Positions 43,001 to 56,100 of a stretch of DNA of 64,000 nt are shown here, piece after piece. Every line of letters starts with the position of its first letter. The stretch's first letter is position 1. Where the stretch lies: contig JAQFVV010000505.1 in the NCBI GenBank assembly GCA_028023455.1, forward strand, positions 62,001-126,000. The letters run 5' to 3'. Both the position numbers and the translations under genes were made by a program. The stretch comes from Epiperipatus broadwayi (Eukaryota; Onychophora; Udeonychophora; Euonychophora; Peripatidae). A model generated the notes under the pieces. The model was not told where the DNA came from and did not search any database. It worked only from the letters and a program-made list of their open reading frames with translations.

Positions 43001-46000
43001 AAAAATCTAAAATCAATATTTAGCAGAAATAAACTAACTTTGAAGTGAACATTTAAATAATATAGCAATGATAAAAATAAAAAAATAATCAAATGGGTAA
43101 TTGCTCAGGGTGGTATTCAAGCATCAAAAATGATATCAAGCATTGGTGGTCGAGAGATCAGCACAGCTGCCTTATAAGCAATTGTCCCAGGCTAGCGGGT
43201 TCGCTTCCCAACCGATGCTATGACACATGGAAAAAAAAATGATAGATGGAACTTCAATACAATAATTATTAACAAGTTCATTGCTATCATTATCCTAAAT
43301 TACACAATGCAGTAATATCAATAAATGGTCAAAATTAGTAAATAGAAGTGAAATGAAGAAATATTTATACACTAAGAAAAATTTAATGGTTTGATATAAG
43401 CAAAATAATAACCTAGATTTAAAATGAAAGTTCTTTAAAAATGCTTCTAAAGTTTAAAACAGCAGAAAATAATGAAGATAACAATAAGTAATTTATGAAT
43501 TTAACAAAGTTATTGATGAGATTTTTTGTAAAACTATTGATAGTAAATTAAAATTTGAATTAGCTATGATTTTGAAAGAGTTAAATGATATTATTTCCTA
43601 TGGGCTTCACAGGTAATAGATAGTGGAATGATATTTAGCTAATATGAAGGTCACTTATAAATAATAAATAAACAGTGCCTGAACAAGAACTACTGTTGTT
43701 TTATAGGATAGGATGTTGGTTCATCGAAGACTAGGCACTATTTCTTATACAAACAGTTTTTTTATCTCCCCTTTTCCTTCTTCAGTGAGTTAATATAAGT
43801 GCCATCAGACATCACTTTATAATAACTTTGCCATGGACAGCATTTCTGACTAGTCCATCTCTTCTTTTTAATGCAAGTGCTCACACATTAAGAAAACAAT
43901 AAGAGAGACTGGCTTAGTATGCTGGCAATCCTTAGTGGTGATCTTTGCTTGACACTGTACAATCACTAATGAACTGGTTTGGTTTGGAATCGGATTTGAG
44001 TGAGACAAGAGTTTTGATTGGAAAATATTTACATTTAGTTAGCCATTTTAAGGATCCTCCTGGCTACCATAGAAATGGAAGTACACTAGCAAATATGGCT
44101 TGGCAATAATAATAATAAAAGTAATAGTGGCAAAAAAAAGAGGGAGTGATAATACTAAAGTATTATAAATTTAATTGATTTTCTAAATATAGATACATTA
44201 AGTGTGCAAACTTTATTTGATACAAAAGCTTCAAGACTAGAATGGACTTAAAAGCTGGCTAAGGAGCCATCAAGATTGAAAACCAATATAGTGATCATAG
44301 TGAAACATCTTCCCGTAGGAAATTGAAAAAAAACAAATAGATGGACTGGATTTTTTTTCGGAAAGATTTGATGTAAAGTCTATTCAGTATCTTCTATTGT
44401 TAGAATTCCTCGTTACATCAACGAAACACTAAAGATGTTAAAATTCACCTTCCACAATGGTGCTGGTGCTTATTTTATTAGTGCTTATACTCATACTCCA
44501 ACATTAATTCAGAGAATTCAGAAAAAGGTTTTATTTCTTGTTGGATAGCATTATTACAGCAATACTGTTAAAAAGCTGAACTTTTGTTCTTAGGAGACTA
44601 ATGCAAGTGTGGGTACAAATTAATCGAAATCTATTGGAAATAGTGATATTGCTGCTGTAAATTCAAATGGTTTGTTAGTAATGAATTTATGCGTAACACT
44701 TGGATTATCAGAATCACTTTATTTAAGGCAAAAAAAAGCATTATAAAAGAATTTGGAGATGTCCATGCTCAAAACAATGGCATTTAATAGATTATATCAT
44801 AATTAGAAATCAGAATGTGAGAAAAGTTCACATTATCCAAACACAAGGTCAGAATGGTGGACATTTCACCATTTTGTATGATCCACTATTAAAATGACAG
44901 TTGCATTAAAAAATAAATATTATTCCAATTATATTCACAAAAAAATTGATGTTCATTCTTTAAAAGAATCTACTATATGTAATAATTTCACCAGCTATTT
45001 GTTTCTAAACTTGCCAATTTGAATCTTCCAGGTTGTCGTATTACTGAAACATGGAATTCTCTTAAGGAGCATGTTATAGATATAAATAAATATATCCTTC
45101 CGTTCAATAAAAAAAAGAATCACATGATTTTTCCTGATAATGATCTTATTAGTAGTAATTTGATTAAAAGGAAAAATATGACATTTTCTTCTTGAAATAT
45201 GAAGCTTTAAATATAAAGATATATAAGCAGAAAACTAGCTTTACAATGATTGGGGAGTTAAAACTGCAAAGATAAGAACATTCATTGATTGTGACCCTTC
45301 TAGTTCTCTTTTGATGCTTCGAAAGCAGCACTTTGAGCTGAGAAAGGGTATTTCAGTTCTATTAAATCCAGTAATGGCACTCTTATATGATGACAATGAT
45401 ATTTTGCAGGCAGGAGAACTTTATCATCTTTTGAATAATAGTACAAGAATTGATATAACTTTTAATGATATATCCATTTTATCTATTCATTTAGATTTGA
45501 ACCAATATATTCAGTTTAGTGAATTTAAAACAGTTTTTTGTAATCTAAAAAAAAACTGGAAAGGCTGCAGATTCTGATCAAATATCTGGAGAAATTTTAA
45601 AATATGGTAGTGACATATTAGCTTCTAAAATATTGGAATGTTTTTGAAATACATGGACACATGAAATTGTGCCATTCAATCTTAAAGATGTTTTTATTGT
45701 TCCAATCTTTAAATCCATAAGAATGTAATAACTGTCATGAAATATCATTAAATCCATACTGTATTGTTACTTTCAATAATTTTAGGTGGCTTCCATTATA
45801 TAAATGGTTACCATAGATTCAATGTTGTTTTAAAGAATCAAGAAGTACTATAGATATGGTTTTTGTTGCCAAGTCAGATGACTTACATACGGCCTTTATT
45901 GATTTAGGCAAGTCATTTGATTTAGTTAATAGGACAGGTCTAAGGAATTATTGGAAATTAATTGTTTATCCACTAAAAGTTATTTGTATTATGTATCTTC

Positions 46001-49000
46001 TACATGATAAAATGAGGAGAGGTGTTGCTACTACAGATAAAAAATCTGAGTTTTTGAAATGGAAAACTGATGAAAAACAAGGATGTATACTTTCTCTAAC
46101 ATTGTTTTAAATTTTTATGATAGTGGTCTTTGGAATTGTTTGCAGGAAGCTTAATTAAACAGAGATCAGGACATGATACAGGTATATAATTAATCAGTCA
46201 GCCAATTGAATATTAACCCATAAAACTAGCCTAAATTTAACAGCACTGCTTATATCCCAATTAATTATCCACTACTTATATATAATTCTCTTTGAATGTG
46301 ATATAAATAACATATATATAAATGTGTATATAGATATGGAATATTAACTCCTTCAGTACAAATTAAAGTATAATATATATTGCAAGAGTCACTTACAACT
46401 TATGTAAAGGCTCATGTACATGCTTATTTGCAAGTCAGTACTCTCTAATAAACAGCTCAACATATAAATAATTGAATTAAACATAATATATCTAAAAAAT
46501 TAACTTACACTTATATTAGTAACGTCAATTAGAAAGCATTAGCTTTAAATAAAAAAAAATATTTCTCTTACTAGACATAACAATTAAAGATTAAAGAGCT
46601 TACATATATAAAATAAAAGTAAACCTATTGTTTAATAACCATGGAAATTAACCAAGACTTGAACTTTAAAACTTTAAGATGATCTAGGTCAAATATTTAG
46701 AAGCAACCCATTATTCAAAAGATAAAAGTTTATGACTCAATTATTAATTGAAAACATTAACTAACTCAACAATTATTATATATAAAAACCTTGTGAAGAA
46801 AAATAAAAAATGCTTCTTTTTCTTTATTGCATTTGAACAAGAAAAATAAGTGAAAAGATGGTTGACTAAGCCAAATGATTTATTTGTTTACATAACCTTT
46901 GTCAACAAGAAAGTCTTCTATAATATCACAAACCTGCACCCGAGGGAATTTCCTATTAGTTAACAAACATTTCAGAAGAATAGAAATATTATCAATTCTG
47001 AAAACTATAAAGCAATAGCAGCACATCATTTGAAATTTATTAGAAGAATAACTTTGTGTCTGTTAGCATATATAAAGTAAGATTGCATTTTAAAGCTTTT
47101 AACATTAAATAATTTATAAGTAAGAATATTTAAGTTATTTAAAAGCTACTCCAATGTTTTTTAGCTAAACAACTTGCTATGGAGGTCTTGTGTAGAAGCT
47201 TACCTGAAGATGTTAATATTAATTCATCCATCAAATCCTAATTAAGATGTCAAAAAAATTCTTGGAGATTCTACTTTAATTCCACTATATCACCTTGCAG
47301 AGAGTGAAATGGATGCTACGAGAGGGCAGCATCTTAAGGAACCCAATCGACAGTATTCCCTCTACCAATGTCTGAATCCCAGGAGTATGAATCTACAAGA
47401 TCGGTTTAGAAACATTTTATAGGACATTCTCAAGACAAAAGTGTTGTTCAAACCATCCAAGGGGATCGTCTGAACTCTAAACTTTATCTCTGAACAATGG
47501 GGAAGCATATGCCTAGCTTTGATTGTTTCATTTATTAAATCACGAAATGAAAAGTGGGGATTATAGCTTAAAGGGTGAATAAATATTTTATTTTGTAATT
47601 AATAAAATCTAGGTTTACCTTCTTGAACAAGCTTGACAGATCATCTAACTTAATATGGGAGGTAAGAGTTTACTTTACCCACATTAAGAACACTCGCTAT
47701 GTAAAAGATAGAATTGTTTGTTAACTTGTTATACTAATTAACTAACCCTTATTTATTTATTTTTCAGTATGAAAAACTAACCTTCTTAAATGCATGTGCT
47801 TTACTGTCAACAGTAGATTATTAATATACAGGGGTTTCTTTTCCAAGGAAGATTGGACTTTGTTAGTTGGAACAAGCTGCAAGGACACCACTCATTACAC
47901 TACTGTTTGGGTTTACATTTAAGCTTGTTAGAACTTTTATGTTAAATTTTAATAAATTTGTAAATATTTAGTGTCCCTGATGCATACCTAACAGTGATAG
48001 AAAGGAGATGGTTTGAATTATCAATTATCTTATTAAATGTTAAGAGATGCATGTCTGGCTAATTATTAAATTGCTGTTAAGATTCCAGTTTGAATAGTTT
48101 TTAATATTTCTTTGTTAAAATAAAATATGTTGAACTATTTTGAAACTTTATCTCTGATTTGTCAAAACCATTCTATTTTAGTACAACAACATATTGTTTA
48201 AATTACATACACACACATTTTTTTTGTCTGATTTATCAAAATCATTCTATTTTAGCATCATTACATATTATTTAAATTATATGCACACACACATTCTTTT
48301 TCCTTATGTCATAATATTTTAGCAAAGTTGATTGGAAAATCATTAATTCATTGCACTTATATAGAAAATAGGATATTATAAACAAAGCAAAGCAAAACTC
48401 CATATAGTAGTGCCACCTGTGCTAAACAGATTAATCAATGGATGCCAGAAGGCTTGTGCATAAAATCCCTATCTAATGCCTACTCATCCAATATCCCCAG
48501 ACTAGTTTTTGGCTTGTGGCCTTCGTCAGTGAGGAGCTTTGGATCTGAGAGCACTGCATCTAGATCTTAGGATCTAATGCAACCCTCTAGCAACTACTTA
48601 GAGATAAAAGGTGGTTGCTAGAGGGTTGCATTAGATCCTAAGATCTAGATGCAGTGCTATCAGATCCAAAGCTCCTCACTGACGAAGGCCACAAGCCAGA
48701 AACTAGTCTGGGGATATTGGATGAGTAGGCATTAGATAGGGATTTTATGCACAAGCCTTCTGGCATCCATTGATTACTCTGTTTAGCACAGGTGGCACTA
48801 CTATATGGAGTTTTGCTTTGCTTTGTTTATAAACAATTATGTGCTAGTTTTGGAGATGTGATCAAAGAGGATATTATTATATATGTAGATTCACCCCTGA
48901 AGAGAGTCAACCGCAACCTCTCCCTGAGTTTGAAATCTGTGGCATAATTCATTGCACTTATATAGAAGTGAGGATATTGTTATGTATGTAGATTCACCCC

Positions 49001-52000
49001 TGAAGAGAATCAACCGCAATTGCTCCCTGAGTTTGAAATCTGTGGCATAATGGAATGTGAAAGAGAGGTAGGGAGTGAGTGATCTGGTCTAAATTGTGTT
49101 CAGATTTAATGTGTAATTACTTGAGCTAGCCAGTGGAGATGGATGCAATCATTGATCAGGCTTTTCATCGTATCACTCATGGCATCCTACAGGAAGACCC
49201 TAGGTCCGACCGCAGTAATATGCGACTCCTTTCTCCCATGAGGAAACCGGACCATTACAATATATATATATATATAATAAGTACTGTATACCAAATGTGA
49301 ACATATAACCACATACTTAAATAATAAAGATTATGTTAAAATATATAATACAGGTTTATGATGGAATTTTTTAATTTGATTACAAGTGAAACAGGAACTT
49401 CTTTGTGGATTTATAGAATACTGATGATTGTGCACTTTTTGCCAGTACAAAAGACAATTTATAGAATGTACTTAATGTTTTGAGTTGCAAAATATAAGGA
49501 TTTTGATTTATTAATTAATGTTCAAAAAAACCAAAGTTCTTTATCAACCAGTGATGAAAAAAATTTTTCTAGCAACTTTTGCTTGGATGGTTATCAATTT
49601 GTTTCATAAATAGAAAGATGGATTTTGATACTAAAATATAGATTCCAATACGCTGTGCTGTTATTTTTATCAAGTTAAAAGAAAGAGTAATTTATCACAA
49701 AGAAATAATTGTTGCAACTATTATAGTTGTGTACAGAGCTGTTATTTTACCTAATTTATTGTAGTATGGAAACAAAACTTGTACACACTACCAGTGCAAT
49801 CTAAAGACACAGAGACTAAACTCTCCAATACAGTAGTGCCAACAGTGCAAGTCAGAGTATTCAATAGATGCATAGTGGTGCTACTGTATGGAGAGTTTAG
49901 CCTCTGTGTAAACAGAGCTTGTGTAAGCATAAGAAATGGTGATCATGCAATATAAAGACATTTATTTAAGGATGCTCCATAAAATTTCAGAAAAACAACA
50001 ACAAGATCATAAACCCAATCAAGGATATTCTTCAACTTGGTAGATGTGATATTAGACAAATGCCGGATAGTTTTAATGATTTGAATCATCTATTTAAAAA
50101 TGAATGATTTCATTTAGAACATATGGTTCAATTTGTATTTTGATTCATAACACAAAATTTGAATTGGTTCCTTTCTATTTATTGCATGCACTGATTACAT
50201 ATATCACACACATGAAAAACACATATAAAATACAAATTTTTATTTGTTCACCAACTCTAAATAATATTCAAGGAATTATTTCTTAACACAATTAACGCAA
50301 CTTATAATTTTTCAATGTCACAAATAATAATTTACCTTTCTCATACTTGTGAGTGTCTGAATCACTTCATTGTACTTTTCTCCATCTTCTCTATAATGTT
50401 GTGAAATGAACTCCTAGTAAAATATATATACGTATATGACAATTTTGAATAAAGTATACATTTTTTTGTTATGCAAACTTTTGTTACTTCTGTATTTTTA
50501 TGCATTCAATGAAAGGTAGTATTTTTAATTTACTGATTCGATTTTTTTATGCACTCAATGATTTACTGATTCAATCTATTTATGTGATGACCAATATAAG
50601 ATTTTACACATACAAATATATAATAATTTATTATAATATATATATATATCAATAATCTAGAATTGCATACATATACGATATCATGAATGTTTTTCCTGCA
50701 TCCATATATAAAGACATAATCTAAAAAAATTAAATAAAATAAGCATGCACAGATTCAACATGAAATATTAATATAGTTTTTATATAAAACATATGTTAAT
50801 AAACACTTTTTATAATAAAAATTATTTTTTATTTAACAGATAAAGGAAACAATGTATGGATAATATTCTTATTGTTGTACTTCATTTCATAGCTTTTATT
50901 TTATATAAATATATGGATACAGAAAAAAAAAAAAAAGCCATGACACTTTATATGCATGTTTATCAATTGTTAATATATGTTGTGCAGTGAATTCTTGATC
51001 CAATATTTCTCAAGAGACCAAAGAAAATAAATAATATATGAAAAAATAATGAAAATGTAAATCTATTAAAAATGATAGATAATTTAATGATTATTCACTG
51101 AAATATTTAATTTTATCTTTCTTATTGCATTGTCAAATCCATATAATATTAATATCAACTCTATTCTTTATTACTTAACATTTGGAAATATAAGTAGAAG
51201 TTCTGAAGAAGATTGCTAGGGCAATCAAAACTGTCAATAGTGGTTGTAAAAAAAGAATTGTAAAAAGTAATAAAGCACATAGATGATATTAATATCGCTG
51301 AAATATATATATGTAAATTCTTATTAAGATTTTATAATTCAAAATATTCAACATTAATTTTCAAAAAAAATATGTGCATAATAATTTTGAAATCACTTAA
51401 ATTATATACTGTATGTTTAAAAGTTAAAATTAAAAATGTATTTTGGTTGTGGTCTGATCCATCGTGTCAACTGCGGGATGATGTTGTTGCTAACAAAAAA
51501 CACATTAATATAACGTTCCCAGGCTAGTGATTCTCTATTAATATTGACTTTTTTTATTTTTGTTTACAAATTTTACATTCTTTCGTTTATAAATTATTTG
51601 CAACAATAATAGTTGTTTTTTAATTTTTATTGACAAGAGGGTCTTTTGTGGTGTATGTTCAAATAGTAATTTGGGTTTTTTTAAATAGTATTATTGTTTT
51701 TTAAAATTTGATTGACAAATTTTAAAATTTGATTGTTACATAAAATACATAACACAGCATTACGATATAGTGCGTAACACAAACAACTGCAGCATTTCCC
51801 TCTGCTTTTAGCATAGGAAAAAGCCATAGCATTAGCCACTAAGCAGAGTTAACACTCTTTCTAGGTTTTTTTCGTAGAAAGAAGGCTTAATTCAGAGTTA
51901 ACACTCTTTCTACATTTTAGTGTAGAAAGAAGACTCCAAGTTAACAGCCTTTCTTGGATTTATTGTAGAAAGAAGGCTTGGGTACGGCAGCAAAAATGGC

Positions 52001-53158
52001 ATATTTCTAGAAATAATGCCATCCCGCGGCTGACACGATGGATCAGAAAGCAAGCTGTATTTTTTTCTGACAAACTTTTATTTCATTTAAAAAAAAAAAA
52101 CCTTTTAAATTCAATTTAAAAGATGTATTTTTTTTGCTTTTTATAATCGAGACTACTTGTAGCTGATTCAATCTGAAAGTATTTAAGAGTTACCGGGAAA
52201 ATTAAAAAAAAAAGTCATGGGTTTTTAAAAATAAAATAAACCTGAAAAGGATAAATAACATTATAAAAACATTTTAGGAAAATTGTTAGATTAGTTTGTA
52301 CATATTCTACCATCTACATATAGATGGTCCAAATATATTTAGCATTTGGTAATATTTAAAACAAAAAAGTTTAAAAAAAAAAAAGAGTAAAATTTAAAAC
52401 AATTTAGTTTTTTTTTAGTTAAGTGTAAGTTGTTTTTTTTAAAGGTGCAATGAAAATTGATTTTTTTTTTGTTTCGAATTATTTATTCAATTAAAAATAA
52501 AACTTTAAATTGGAAGGAATGAAAAGACAAGCAGATTACTATCTAGATAAAATAAAGAAAGGAATTAGAAAGTAAAAGATTATGATCAGAAAATCAGTCT
52601 AACAATAATTAAAGATGGAGGAAATAATTCACAAAAAAATAAACTTTATACATCAAAAATAAGAAAGAATATACAAGATTACTTATACGTATTTTTGATA
52701 ATAAAACAAAAGATAATGTCTGTGCAGAAGTCTAAAAACAGACCCAAGGATATAAAAAGAAAGAAAAATTTCAAATGGTGCTGGCAGACTCCATAGATCT
52801 GGATGCAGAATGTATCCTGGACTACTGTATGCTGAACGTCATGCTAGAAGTGGGACCGAAGTAATTTTGTTCGGATAACTTCTTTCGTCATGAAGAGATC
52901 ATTCTAGAATGCCTTTGAGACCAGCCTTAAAATGGACCAGGAATGGAATAAAACAATGGCCATGAGCTCAGCCTATCCCAAGAAACCATATCACGATAAT
53001 CAACAATTTATATAAACACGCAAAACTTACCGGTAAGGTTATTCATGTCCTAATTTGCGACTAAAATTATTCGCAAATTAACTTTAAATATGAAGCTTCT
53101 AATACTAATGTAGATGATGATGATGATGATGATGATGCTGATGATGATGATGATGATG

Positions 53159-53193
<35 letters not shown>

Positions 53194-56100
53194 GCAAAGA
53201 ACTTTGTAGAAGTGTGAGAAATTGACAACAAGAACTTTTAATTATGTGATCCATATTATTGTCTGGATAAGCATGTACATTCCCTCAATTATCTAAATTT
53301 GGATAAGCATGTACATTCCCTCAATTATTTTAAATTTATCATTAAATATCTTAATCTGTGTTAACAAAATATTTACTTCTAATATTAACTTCATTCTATG
53401 TTATTATTAAAATTCAAATGTATAGTTTATTTTTGCCAATAGTTATTAAGCCCAGGAGTAATATTCTCTGAAATATAAATTAAGTTACAGAAAATCAAAA
53501 TCCTAATCATTTTAAGAATTTCCTTTTAATTTACAATGTGCGATCAGCGAATTCATGTAGAATTCTGGTGGCCTAAAATAAACAAATAAAAAGTGATTTC
53601 GCCGGCTGTGTACATCATAACAATTAGTAGGCCAGTTAATCAGGAAATATAGCTATATTTTTAGAAATATGAACAAAATATTTTTCTTCTTCGTAGCTTG
53701 ATTAACTCACATATTCTAGTGCATAATAGAAGGCCTATCCGGATAGTAAAAAACATTACAATATATATTTTTTAATTAGCGGCTATGAAAATATAATTAT
53801 TGAATTATTATTTAATAATAAGCAAATAAATCATGTGTACATTTATTTATATATGTACGTAAATAGCATATAATACTAAGCTAACTTATTATAATGTGTA
53901 TATGTAGATATATTATTTGAATATCTTTCCGAATTAAAAAAAAACTTATTCATGTACAAAAATATTGCATTACTATCCATTTGTTAATGATAGATGCTAA
54001 AGAAGACCTATTCAAAAAAACGATGGATGAATATTTTTCTAACATCTATTTTCTTCGGGTCTGAATTCAGAACTAAAGAGAATAGATGGGGTACATAGTA
54101 TATAAAAGGTCATTAAATTCTTATATAGATATAAATATGAATTATCACAACACTAATAATATATTATCATTAGATTATATACTACCCAAGCAATATTTAC
54201 ACCCATGAGCTGCCTTTATTGTAAGAATTAACTTTTTGCAAACATAAAATGAGCCCACTCACTTTTACAATTCCCAGTTCTTATAAAAATATCTAATCTG
54301 GCAAATGTCCAAATTCACATACGGATATAAATAATGCTTGGATACATAAATATATATTTGTAAAAAACCAGTAATAATGATCAATGCATAAATAAGTCAA
54401 AATGGGGGGGGGGGGAATAAAATTCACTGAATGTTTAATAATACAAAATAACAATAAGTGCATTGAGAAAACTGAAACAGAAATAAACTCATGAATTATA
54501 ACAAATAAAAGAGAAATAAAAAATTGATGAAGAAATTATTAATAAAATATATGTATAAATGTCCAAAAATTAATATTATAGAATATCTGATGTGATGATG
54601 TGATGTGATGCACTGTGACTTCTCCTTAAACGGAGTCAGGAATCTCTCAGCAGCTATGCCCAGAGAAACCTGTTAGCCACTTTACCTTCCTTTTCCATTG
54701 TCCACCCTAAATTTTCCCATAATCTGCTCCATCCCAATTCCACAACATAATCTTTGTCAACTCCATGACCTTCATATCTAAAAATACCCCTTATCTTTTC
54801 CCAAACCTAGCATAAAAACCAAGAACTCACTTTCTGTATAATCACTTTGTTCATATTTAATCTTCCATAACTTCATGATTTGTACCCTTTCTGCTTCCAA
54901 GCATTTATATTGAAGCAACAGATGCCTAATATTTTCTATGCCTTCCTTACACAACTTGCAGGCTAAATCACCCATATTTTTCCATTTACGTCTTTGCAGT
55001 AAAATACTACTTCTGCCATCTATAATCATTCATTGCATAATCATTCCCATAATATTACAGAAAGAAAAAACGGTCATCACTTAAAACTCCTTACAATTAA
55101 ACAGTGTTTGATAGAAATATATTCCAACTTTATTCTAATAGCATTTAAATATGTTTTTAAACTTTAAAATAAGATTTATTTGATAAGTACAATCTACACC
55201 AACAAAATCAGTTACAACTTAAGAATCTAAGCTATATAAAAGATATTATGTACTTAAACAAAAAAAAAAAATAGTTTGCAGAATTATGGCAATGAGAAAA
55301 TACCTTTTCTATATTATAACTTAAGACTGCATAACTGTAAATCTGGTGATTCTTTAAAATTAAGATTAATAACTAATTAAATCTGTAGAGTTGATAATAA
55401 TGCTTTAATTATTGTATACTAAATCAATAATTTTTACATTCTTTTGGATAAAGATGTTAGATAAGAATAGGGCTATAGGTGTCCCAAAGTATTGCTTCAA
55501 TCAATGCCTTCCAAATACTTATTTGAACTAATTATTATTAAAAAAATATAGCACTATTTCAAAATATCCGTTTGACTATTTTAGACAAATAAGATTTAGT
55601 ATATTTAAACCACTTTTAACTAGAAAAATCTGTTTTATTTGGAGGAAATAAACATTATTTTTAATTTCAAAACAATCTTAACTATAAAAAGTTTAGCTTC
55701 AATAATTAATTATTATATTATTAAGGGCATGATTTGACATATTCTGAAAAAATGATATGTGAAAGATAAAGTTACAAGATACAAGAACAACCCTTAAGTA
55801 ATATATTTAATTTCCAAAATAATACATTAATTAGAATGAATGAGAAGACAGTATCATGTAATAGCAGTCGATCTTGTGTGATATCCTGATATACAATTTC
55901 CAAAAATATAGGCTAAAGGTACATGATCACTTAATATTTACAATGCCATAATTAAACAAGATTTCTGGAAAATCAAAAAAATACTTACAGGCATTGATCA
56001 ATCTTACTTGGAGTGCTTGCAATACAAGCATCTAAAGGTGAGCATACAGATTGTTCTCAAAAATGGCTCCAACCATAAAAGACTGTAGTGTTTTCCTGAA

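Larger units (their letters stand above)
46141..49339. other. 3.2-kb block interrupting the LINE
   Basis: It separates the RT palm motifs before 46140 from those after 49340. It contains the 48.4-kb hammerhead-type element, a tandem duplication (48885-49040), and a GC-richer block at 47270-47500 and 49140-49250 (ATGGATGCAATCATTGATC, CCCTAGGTCCGACCGCAG) that I do not recognise. The remainder is AT-rich without coding potential. Confidence 0.6.
27694..50335 (-). other. Intron b of the rhophilin-like gene (22.6 kb)
   Basis: The largest intron. Stretches not covered by listed elements (28900-30620, 30810-31190, 31270-32170, 34340-36540, 38400-40050, 41270-42050, 42280-43130, 46150-48340) show AT-rich sequence, a G13 run near 30145, TA and CA microsatellites (for example 38793-38806, 38912-38938), and no supported gene. 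The segment 31850-31920 keeps a decayed CTTCATCAGTGAGGAATTTC that recalls the hammerhead elements. Confidence 0.6.

Noticed and set aside
46056-46080. CTGATGAAAAAC in the LINE
   Set aside because: It is coding sequence for the RT region (TDEKQGC) with no stem I or cleavage triplet.
53110-53160. CTGATGA inside the GAT repeat
   Set aside because: It arises from a single GCT unit in a microsatellite; there is no GAAA or paired stems.
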